Assembly: GCA_004376435.1 (NCBI GenBank)
Contig: SOJS01000042.1
Location: 1 to 14,854 of the forward strand
DNA: 14,854 nt
Reading direction: 5' to 3'
Origin: Dehalococcoidia bacterium
GTDB taxonomy: Bacteria; Chloroflexota; Dehalococcoidia; Dehalococcoidales; JAUVZE01
Under the pieces are notes generated by a model. It was given only the letters and a program-made list of their open reading frames with translations. It did not search any database and was not told where the DNA came from. Each line of letters begins with the position of its first letter. The first letter of the stretch is position 1. Shown here piece after piece: positions 1 to 6,143 of the stretch. A program made the translations under genes and the position numbers.

Positions 1-1215
1 GGCTATATTGTGGTGGTGGCTGCTTTTCTTATTATGACGGTAAGCTGGGGAATGTTCAGTTCCTTCGCTGTCTTTTTCAAACCACTGTTAGAGGAGTTTG
101 GCTGGACAAGGTCGGCAATCTCGGGTGCCTACTCACTTTGTATAATCCTGAGTGGTTTAGTGGCAATCGGCATGGGCAGGCTGACTGACAGGTTTGGTCC
201 CAGGTTAGTTATAGCGGCTTGTGGCTTGCTTATGGGTTTGGGTTATTTACTAATGTCACAGATTGGTGCTATCTGGCAGCTATATCTTTTCTACGGGGTG
301 ATAGTGGGTATCGGTATGAGCGCCGCCTGGGTTCCCTTGTTATCTCCAGTAGCCAGGTGGTTTGTCAAAAGGAGAGGATTGATGACTGCCGCCGTTGTTT
401 CGGGCGCCGGCTTAGGCACAATGATTATGCCACCGGTAGCTAGTTGGCTCATCTCTGGCTATGGCTGGCGCACTGCCTATATTATTTTAGGTATCATAAC
501 CATGGTATTGATTGTATTGGTAGCACAGTTTATAAAGCGTGCTCCTGCTCAGATGGAGCAGGAGCCATATGGTGAAGGTGAAGTAAAGGTAAATAGCCTA
601 AATTTGGAAGCCGAAGGGTTCTCTCTTAAGGAGGCAATTCGCACCAGACAGTTTTGGGTGCTTAGTGCAATATGGCTCTGTTTGGGTTTTTCTCTAGGTG
701 GTGTCTGGGTGCATATTGTTATCCATGCCACCGGAATAGGAATTTCAGCAGCCAGCGCTGCCAATATTCTAGCTATTAGCGGCGGAATCAGTATCCCCGG
801 AGGGATTATAATAGGCAGTGTCGCCGATAGAATTGGGAGTAGGTTAGCTCTTATTATCGCCTCTATTTTGCTCTTAGGTGCTTTACTTTGGCTCCTAGGA
901 GCTAAAGAACTTTGGATGTTATACTTATTTGCCGCTATCTTAGGCTTTGGCTATGGTGGTTTGTTTGTTTTGGAATCACCATTGGTAGCTAAGCTATTTG
1001 GGTTGAGCTCACACGGCGTAATCCTGGGTTCTGTTTTCTTTAGCTATATGATTGGTGATGCCATTGGCCCAGTGGTGGTTGGTCACCTATTTGATATTAC
1101 CGGTAGCTACCAGATAGCTTTCCTTATCTGTGCTGCTGCTGGTGTTATAGGCCTTATACTGACCTCACTCTTAAAACCGATTGGTAGTGAAAGAGGAGAA
1201 CATGACTCAGGCTAG
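1..1215 (+). CDS. MFS transporter, copy 1 (5' end outside window)
   Basis: This is an inner-membrane major facilitator superfamily permease that resembles the oxalate/formate and monocarboxylate transporter branch. The substrate cannot be read from sequence. The reading frame is open from base 1 (GYIVVV...). The downstream paralogue has 11 residues before the matching Gly-Tyr-Ile, so only about 11 codons are missing and the GTG at 10 is not the real start. The 404 visible residues hold about 12 hydrophobic helices in two halves. The MFS motif A loop GRLTDRFGPR lies after the second helix. A hydrophilic central loop contains PYGEGEVK, and a weaker motif-A-like loop (SVADRIGSR) lies in the second half. 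The stop at 1213-1215 falls inside the next gene, which starts at 1202, so the two are probably translationally coupled. Family is confident; substrate and direction of transport are unknown. Confidence 0.9.
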   Translation, partial: GYIVVVAAFLIMTVSWGMFSSFAVFFKPLLEEFGWTRSAISGAYSLCIILSGLVAIGMGRLTDRFGPRLVIAACGLLMGLGYLLMSQIGAIWQLYLFYGVIVGIGMSAAWVPLLSPVARWFVKRRGLMTAAVVSGAGLGTMIMPPVASWLISGYGWRTAYIILGIITMVLIVLVAQFIKRAPAQMEQEPYGEGEVKVNSLNLEAEGFSLKEAIRTRQFWVLSAIWLCLGFSLGGVWVHIVIHATGIGISAASAANILAISGGISIPGGIIIGSVADRIGSRLALIIASILLLGALLWLLGAKELWMLYLFAAILGFGYGGLFVLESPLVAKLFGLSSHGVILGSVFFSYMIGDAIGPVVVGHLFDITGSYQIAFLICAAAGVIGLILTSLLKPIGSERGEHDSG

Positions 1216-2431
1216 GAAACCCCAATTTTTCTATGGCTATATTGTGGTGGTGGTTGCTTTCTTTATTATGACATTAACCTGGGGGACATTCAGCGTCTTT
1301 GGCGTCTTTTTCAAACCGTTGCTAGCGGAGTTTGGCTGGACGAGGGCAATGACCTCGGGCGCCTTCTCGTTTTCATTTATCCTGATAGGTCTGCTGTCCG
1401 TAGTTATGGGGAGGCTAACAGATAGGTTTGGGCCGAGGATAGTTATCACAGCCTGTGGCGCCTTTTTAGGTTTGGGCTATCTATTAATGTCGCAGATTGG
1501 TACTATCTGGCACTTTTATCTGGTCTACGGGGTGATAATAGGCGTTGGTATGAGTGGTGTCTATATCCCGCTGGTGTCAACAATAGCCAGGTGGTTTGCC
1601 AGGAGAAGAGGGGTGATGACCGGCATTGCTCTTTCAGGTATAGGTTTTGGTGTGCTGGTTGTACCTTTGATAGTTAACTGGCTTATTGCTGCCTATGACT
1701 GGCGTACTGCTTATGCTGTGGTAGGTATTGCAGTATTGATATTGACTATTCTGGCAGCCCAGTTTCTCAGGCGTGAACCGAGCCGGATGGGGCAGACGCC
1801 ATATGGTGAAGGCGAGGTGAAAGAACAGGGCTTAAATTTGGAGGCTAGAGAGCTTTCTCTTTGGGAAGCAATGCATACCAGCCAGCTCTGGATGCTTGGT
1901 GGTATGTTCTTCTGTTTTAGTTTCGGCTTGTATATCAGCCTAGTACATATTGTCCCTCATGCCACCGAGCTGGGGATTTCAGCAGCCAGCGCTGCCAATA
2001 TTCTGGCTACCATCGGCGGGGTTAGCATTGTCGGCAGATTGGTAATGGGCGTTTTTGCTGATAAAAGAGGGAATAAATTGGCGCTGATTGTTGCCTTTGC
2101 TGTTTTGGCCATAGCCCTGTTCTGGCTACAATTAGCCAGTGAGGCGTGGATGCTCTACCTGTTTGCCGCCCTCTTTGGCTTTGCCTACGGCGGTCTGGCA
2201 CCACTGGAGTCGCCGCTGGTGGCTGAGCTATTCGGGCTGAGCTCGCATGGGGTGATTTTAGGAGTTGTTGGCCTTGGTTTCATGCTGGCGGCTGTTACCG
2301 GTCCTGTTCTGGCGGGCGGGATGTTTGATGTTACCGGCAGTTATAGCCTGGCTTTCCTGGCTTGTGCTATAGTCAGTGTTATCGGGCTTATATTAGCGTT
2401 ACTGCTAAAACCGGTAGCCAAGGAGGGATAA
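1202..2431 (+). CDS. MFS transporter, copy 2 (tandem paralogue)
   Basis: This is a complete MFS permease of 409 residues, a usual length for the family. It is clearly paralogous to the gene before it: the first membrane segments, motif A (GRLTDRFGPR, residues 70-79), the central-loop PYGEGEVK and the C-terminal LFGLSSHGVILG all match. I chose ATG 1202 because a Shine-Dalgarno sequence (agaggagaa, 1191-1199) sits just before it and it gives the expected MFS N-terminus. An in-frame TTG at 1181 would lie within the upstream gene without such support. The gene overlaps copy 1 by 14 bp. Its stop (2429-2431) abuts the next ATG. The likely role is uptake or exchange of a small organic anion, inferred only from resemblance to the oxalate/formate antiporter branch. 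Confidence 0.92.
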   Translation: MTQARKPQFFYGYIVVVVAFFIMTLTWGTFSVFGVFFKPLLAEFGWTRAMTSGAFSFSFILIGLLSVVMGRLTDRFGPRIVITACGAFLGLGYLLMSQIGTIWHFYLVYGVIIGVGMSGVYIPLVSTIARWFARRRGVMTGIALSGIGFGVLVVPLIVNWLIAAYDWRTAYAVVGIAVLILTILAAQFLRREPSRMGQTPYGEGEVKEQGLNLEARELSLWEAMHTSQLWMLGGMFFCFSFGLYISLVHIVPHATELGISAASAANILATIGGVSIVGRLVMGVFADKRGNKLALIVAFAVLAIALFWLQLASEAWMLYLFAALFGFAYGGLAPLESPLVAELFGLSSHGVILGVVGLGFMLAAVTGPVLAGGMFDVTGSYSLAFLACAIVSVIGLILALLLKPVAKEG

Positions 2432-2983
2432 ATGGACCGGGAAGAAGCACTTGAGTCTATTAAAGCCAATGTGAAGAACAAGAATATGGTGAAGCATATG
2501 CTGGCTACCGAGGCCATTATGCGCTCTCTCGCCAGACGTCTTGGCGAGGACGAGGAGGAGTGGGGGCTTACCGGGCTGCTCCATGATATTGATGTTGAGC
2601 TTACCGGGGGAGATATGAAGACGCACAGCAAGCTGGGGGCTGACCTGGTCAGGGAGCTGGGGGGTGGTGAGGCGATGGCGCATGCTATCCTGTGCCATAA
2701 TGAGATGCACGGTGTTCCTCTGGAGACGAAGCTGGATAAGGCTTTATTTTGCGCTGACCCGCTAACCGGTTTGATTATTGCCGCCGCTCTGGTTCTCCCG
2801 GATAAGAAGCTGGCCAGTCTTAAGGCAGAGTCGGTGAAGAAGAGGTTTAAGGAGAAGGGCTTTGCCGCCGGGGCAAACAGAGAGCATATCTCTCAATGCC
2901 GTGACATTGGGCTTGAGCTTGATAAGTTTATTGAGCTGGGAGTGGTGGCGATGAAGAAAATCGCCGATGACCTCGGTCTATAA
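2432..2983 (+). CDS. HD-domain (HDIG-type) phosphohydrolase-like protein
   Basis: This 183-residue soluble protein has a compact HD domain. Candidate metal ligands are His22 (MVKHML), His51-Asp52 (GLLHDID), His84, His89 and Asp109 (CADPLTG). This pattern is typical of small HDIG proteins that hydrolyse phosphate esters or nucleotides; the substrate is not predictable. ATG 2432 directly follows the MFS stop codon and has a strong Shine-Dalgarno sequence (aggaggg, 2421-2427), so it is the third gene of the MFS operon. The C-terminal part (about 115-183) is charged and helical with no motif I recognise. Its stop lies 2 bp from the stop of the convergent sbcC gene, leaving no room for a terminator. 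Confidence 0.85.
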   Translation: MDREEALESIKANVKNKNMVKHMLATEAIMRSLARRLGEDEEEWGLTGLLHDIDVELTGGDMKTHSKLGADLVRELGGGEAMAHAILCHNEMHGVPLETKLDKALFCADPLTGLIIAAALVLPDKKLASLKAESVKKRFKEKGFAAGANREHISQCRDIGLELDKFIELGVVAMKKIADDLGL

Positions 2984-2985
2984 GT

Positions 2986-5556
2986 TCAGTTGACTGATAT
3001 TGTTGAGCCGGTGGCGGTCTTGATGACATCAATGCGGGTGGGGAAGGCGTCTTTTAGCTCTTCAATATGGGTGATGACGATTATCTTATCAAAGTCTTCC
3101 TGAATGGAATTTATCGCCTCTTTTATTTTTTCCATGCCGCCGCTATCCTGAGTGCCAAAGCCTTCGTCAATAATCAGGGTGCGCAGGGGCGCTCCGGCTC
3201 TTCTGGCTAGCAGTCGGGACAGGGCGACGCGAATGGCAAAGTTAATACGGAAGGCTTCACCGCCACTGAACATCTCATAGTTCCTTACTCCCAGTTCGTC
3301 GGAGATATTGATATCCAGGGTCTCTATTAAATCTCCCTTCTTTGTCAGCCGCTGCGTCTCAAACTTGACATGCATCCGGTTATCCGTCATCCGTGCCAGC
3401 AGTTTGTTGGCTTCAACTTCAATCTCGGGCAGCGCCATCTCAATAAGCAGGGCTTGTATCCCCCTTTTGCCAAAGGCTTGCGCCAGTTCTTTATAGATAG
3501 CCGCCTGCTTTGAGGCTTGAGTCATTCTTTTCTCCATTTGTTTTCTTTTTATCTCCAGTTGGGCACAGTGCTCAAGCTTTGCCTTGACATTCCACATTGC
3601 CTCGGCGGCTCCCTTTTGCTGCGCTGTCAGCGCCTGGTGCTCCGCCTCAGTTTGAGCTAGCTCGCTGAGTAGCTGGGGGAGGCGGCTAAGCTCGGCAGTC
3701 AAGCTTTGCCCCTTTTGATTATCAGCCTCAAGGCTGTGGCGCAGCTCCTGAGTCGCTTGCTCTGCCCTGGCGGCGGCTTCCCTTTCCTGGCTGACGAGCC
3801 GCTCAGCCTCTTCCAGCTTTCGCTTGGGCGCTTGGTGCTCTTCCAGACTGGTCAGGCGCTGTCTTGTCTGCTCGTGCTGTTGTCGGTCATAGCCAATTTC
3901 AGCCAGTTCGCCCTCAACTTTATCTAGCGCCTCCTGCTCAGTGGTGGCGAAGTCCTTGCTGGCTAGGTGCTGTTCAATTTCACTAAGCCTGCCTCTTGCC
4001 TCGTCTAGCCCAGCCTTGGCTCCCTCAGCTTCGCTCATCTCTTTATTGAGGAGGCTGACCCTACCCTGGGCAGAGGCTTTATTCTGGTTTAGCTCCGCCT
4101 CAAGTTGCTTTACCTCACCCTCCCCCGACTCAAGTTCTCCTTTCTTGTCTGTTAGCTCATTCTGGCCTGACTTCAGGCAATCAGATTTCTTGTCCCTGTC
4201 GGCGGCATATTTAGCCTCAATGCGTTGCCGACTCTCTACCCCCAGCTCCGTCTCACACAGGGGGCATCTGGCATCACTCTCGGTTGCGAAGAGGCTGAGT
4301 TTCTCCTCTAGCTCGCTGATTTCCCTCTTCAGCCGAGAGTTACCTGTCTCCAGGGAGTGAACCTGGCTGCCGAGCTCCTGGCTACTTTGTCTTTTTTTGT
4401 TTAGTGCCTCTTCGGCTGTGGTCAGCTGCTGCCACTGGCTCTGCATCTGCTGGAGTTCATTTTTTATCTGGGGCAGTTTCTGGGAGGCAGCTTCCAGCTC
4501 GGCGATTCTGTTTTGAGCGATGGCATGGTCTTTGACCAGTTCCTGTCCGGCTTGGGTAATCGCCATCTCCAGCTGGTGTCGGCGTTCATTTAGCCTGGTG
4601 ACCAGTCTGAGCTTGTGGTCAAGCTCATCGCTTGACTTCTTGACCCGGATAAACCGGGCGTAGCCTTCCTCTATGGCGGCACGGCGGGCGATTAGCTCTT
4701 CATATTCTTTAAGCCGGGACTGGTGCTGTTTGAGCTGGTCATCCCAGCGCTTAAGCTCCTTCTCTGTCTTGGCTACCCCCTCCTCAAGCTGGGCTAGCTG
4801 AAGCTCCTTGTTGTGCAGGGACTCCTTCTCCTGCCGCTGGCGGTTAAGACGGGACTCCTGCTCTTTTATTACCCCTTCGATGCTGGATAGCTCAACCTGG
4901 GCTTGTTCCAGTTCGGCTTGGTAGGCTTCCTTTTGGGCTAACTCATCACTGATGTCCCTGATGGTGCTCTCCAGCTGCTCTCTCTCTGCCTCCTGCTCTC
5001 TGGCTAGATTCTTGGCTTTCTCCTCAAGTTCGTCATAGAAGGAAAGGTCAAGGATGCTAGCCAGCACCTCCTTACGTCTGGTCGGGGGTTGCCTGGTGAA
5101 TTCATCGGCGTGGCCCTGCCGCAGGAAGGCGCTGTTAATAAAAGTCTCATAGTCCATATGCAGGATATCTTTTATTTTCTGCTGTGTCTGGGTTATCCTG
5201 TCGCCTGAGATTACCTTGAAGCTATCGTCGCTGGCTATGAGCAGGTCAAGGCTGCTCTGCCCTGATGCCTGCCGCCGTTTTGGCTTGGAGTGTTTGCGGA
5301 TGATGCGATACGGCTGCTCGCCGACGGCGAAGTCAAACTCAACCTCCATCTCGGGCTGACCTTGAGAGATGAGCTCGTCATCGCTGGTCGCCCTCGTTTT
5401 CCCCCACAGCGCCCAGGTCATAGCATCAATCAGCGCCGACTTGCCGTTGCCGTTGTCACCACAGATACAGGCGGTATGGACGCCATCAAAAGAGAGCGGC
5501 GGCATATTGCCCCGGTAGCACATAAAATTGCGCGTTTTTAATCTAACGGGAATCAT
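2986..5556 (-). CDS. sbcC: SbcC/Rad50-type SMC-like ATPase, exonuclease subunit
   Basis: This is the ATPase subunit of the SbcCD (Rad50-Mre11) nuclease, which processes hairpins and blocked DNA ends. The 856 residues show the full architecture. Walker A is GDNGNGKS (33-40) and the Q-loop Gln is about 147 (FLRQGHADEF). A long Glu/Gln/Lys-rich coiled coil (about 170-690) is split by the zinc hook CPLC at 431-434, almost exactly mid-protein. The C-terminal lobe has the ABC signature FSGGE (763-767), Walker B LIIDEGFG with Asp797-Glu798, and the H-loop His at about 830. It is somewhat shorter than E. coli SbcC, mainly in the coiled coil. ATG 5556 has a modest Shine-Dalgarno sequence (GAGGAA, complement of about 5565-5570). 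No sbcD lies beside it, although the two are often adjacent; the partner must be elsewhere or absent. Confidence 0.95.
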   Translation of the reverse strand: MIPVRLKTRNFMCYRGNMPPLSFDGVHTACICGDNGNGKSALIDAMTWALWGKTRATSDDELISQGQPEMEVEFDFAVGEQPYRIIRKHSKPKRRQASGQSSLDLLIASDDSFKVISGDRITQTQQKIKDILHMDYETFINSAFLRQGHADEFTRQPPTRRKEVLASILDLSFYDELEEKAKNLAREQEAEREQLESTIRDISDELAQKEAYQAELEQAQVELSSIEGVIKEQESRLNRQRQEKESLHNKELQLAQLEEGVAKTEKELKRWDDQLKQHQSRLKEYEELIARRAAIEEGYARFIRVKKSSDELDHKLRLVTRLNERRHQLEMAITQAGQELVKDHAIAQNRIAELEAASQKLPQIKNELQQMQSQWQQLTTAEEALNKKRQSSQELGSQVHSLETGNSRLKREISELEEKLSLFATESDARCPLCETELGVESRQRIEAKYAADRDKKSDCLKSGQNELTDKKGELESGEGEVKQLEAELNQNKASAQGRVSLLNKEMSEAEGAKAGLDEARGRLSEIEQHLASKDFATTEQEALDKVEGELAEIGYDRQQHEQTRQRLTSLEEHQAPKRKLEEAERLVSQEREAAARAEQATQELRHSLEADNQKGQSLTAELSRLPQLLSELAQTEAEHQALTAQQKGAAEAMWNVKAKLEHCAQLEIKRKQMEKRMTQASKQAAIYKELAQAFGKRGIQALLIEMALPEIEVEANKLLARMTDNRMHVKFETQRLTKKGDLIETLDINISDELGVRNYEMFSGGEAFRINFAIRVALSRLLARRAGAPLRTLIIDEGFGTQDSGGMEKIKEAINSIQEDFDKIIVITHIEELKDAFPTRIDVIKTATGSTISVN

Positions 5557-5670
5557 TTATCAAGTTCCTCAGAACAACCGCTGTTTACTTAATTTTAGCA
5601 TAATTAGAAGATTATTTATCCACCTCACCCCCTCGTTCCCCCTCTCCTTTTTAAGGAGAGGGGGAGGGAA

Positions 5671-5696
5671 ATAAAAAGAGGGGCTCCGCCCCTCTT
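5671..5696 (-). terminator. Intrinsic terminator formed by a repeat hairpin
   Basis: Read on the minus strand, a 9-bp GC-rich stem (aagaggggc / gcccctctt) with a 3-base loop is followed directly by a T-rich tract (TTTATTT). This is the standard rho-independent form. It would stop leftward transcription from dnaG-rpoD before sbcC. It is part of repeat copy 1. Confidence 0.6.
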
Positions 5697-5740
5697 AGAT
5701 ACCTCTGTTAGATTAACCCCCTTTAAGGGGGAGGAATGAT

Positions 5741-5763
5741 AAAAAAGAGAGGCTACGCCCCTC
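5741..5763 (-). terminator. Second intrinsic terminator-like hairpin in the repeat
   Basis: On the minus strand a 7-bp stem with one mismatch (gaggggc / gcctctc, loop GTA) precedes six T residues (complement of A 5741-5746). It lies upstream of the stronger hairpin at 5671-5696 for leftward transcripts, so the two could act in series. Confidence 0.5.
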
Positions 5764-5780
5764 AAGCTATTGCTTACGGC

Positions 5781-5911
5781 ATAATTTTGGGGAAATTATA
5801 GGAAGGCACGGCCTTCGAGTATCGGGAGTTTTAGAGGGAGAAATCCCTCTTAATATAACTAGATTCCCCCTCCCTTGATAAGGGAGGGGGATAAAGGGGG
5901 AGGGTTTCCTG
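5781..5911 (-). repeat. Composite palindromic repeat, copy 2 (inverted)
   Basis: Read as reverse complement, this stretch aligns with the repeat at 9452-9616. It has an opening C-rich run, then a perfect 11-bp palindrome ccccctccctt / aagggaggggg (5866-5876 / 5880-5890). Next comes the hairpin agaggga / tccctct with loop gaaa (5833-5850), and last gaaggc / gccttc (5802-5816). It faces copy 1 head to head, so the pair forms a large imperfect inverted repeat filling most of the sbcC-ffh' gap. Confidence 0.7.
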
Positions 5912-5918
5912 AATTAGC

Positions 5919-5948
5919 TTGACTGGCTTGGTCACCCCCGATTAGAAT
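5919..5948 (+). promoter_or_regulatory. Sigma70-type promoter of the truncated ffh
   Basis: TTGACT (5919-5924) and TAGAAT (5943-5948) are separated by 18 bp. Each element is one base from consensus. Six bases (5949-5954) separate the -10 box from the A of the ffh' ATG, so transcription would start at or within a base or two of the start codon. No Shine-Dalgarno sequence is present. The promoter before the bifunctional nuclease gene has the same spacing and the same -10 hexamer. Confidence 0.6.
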
Positions 5949-5954
5949 GGGCTT

Positions 5955-6143
5955 ATGTTTGAGATTCTTAGCGACCGCTTGAGCACCATCTTTCGTAAGC
6001 TGAGCAGTCGGGGCAAACTTAGTGAGAAGGATATTGATGATGCCCTGCGTCAGGTGCGTCTGGCGCTTCTGGAAGCCGATGTCAACTTCAGGGTGGTCAA
6101 GGACTTTACCGCCAAGGCGCTTCTTACTCCAGATAGTCCTTGA
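5955..6143 (+). pseudogene. ffh: Truncated ffh: N-terminal fragment of SRP GTPase Ffh
   Basis: The first ~54 codons (5955 to about 6116) encode a well-conserved start of Ffh/SRP54, the signal recognition particle GTPase. Key stretches are MFEILSDRLS, LRQVRLALLEADVNF and VVKDF, which form part of the four-helix N domain. Similarity then stops, and the frame runs through LLTPDSP to a stop at 6141-6143 inside the 3' end of rpoD on the other strand. The GTPase (NG) and RNA-binding M domains are absent, so it cannot replace Ffh; normal Ffh is about 450 residues. The retained part shows no frame damage and keeps a promoter, so truncation may be recent, or the join may be an assembly error. An intact ffh should exist elsewhere in the genome, since the gene is essential in most bacteria. 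Confidence 0.8.

Larger units (their letters stand above)
5621..5780 (+). repeat. Composite palindromic intergenic repeat, copy 1
   Basis: This non-coding stretch is a chain of short inverted repeats. The arms ccccctctcctt / aaggagaggggg (5638-5649 and 5653-5664) form a perfect 12-bp stem. They are followed by aagaggggc / gcccctctt (5676-5684 / 5688-5696), ccccctt / aaggggg (5717-5731), and an imperfect gagaggc / gcccctc hairpin (5747-5763). The same order of elements, and alignable sequence between them, recurs at 9452-9616 and inverted at 5781-5911. Similar C-rich palindromes occur in intergenic DNA of many bacterial genomes, from memory. No coding potential is seen. It may act as transcription terminator, mRNA stabiliser or recombination site; only terminator-like features are visible. 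Confidence 0.8.

Noticed and set aside
3941..4360. Plus-strand open frame of 139 codons inside sbcC
   Set aside because: It is Ser/Leu-rich and antisense to the coiled coil, a known by-product of Glu/Gln/Lys-rich coding on the other strand. The sbcC frame is fully explained by its motifs.
5621..5911. CRISPR array or tRNA/small RNA cluster in the large gene-free gap
   Set aside because: The repeats are palindromic, differ in length, occur in both orientations and have no regular unique spacers. No cas genes or tRNA cloverleaf were found.
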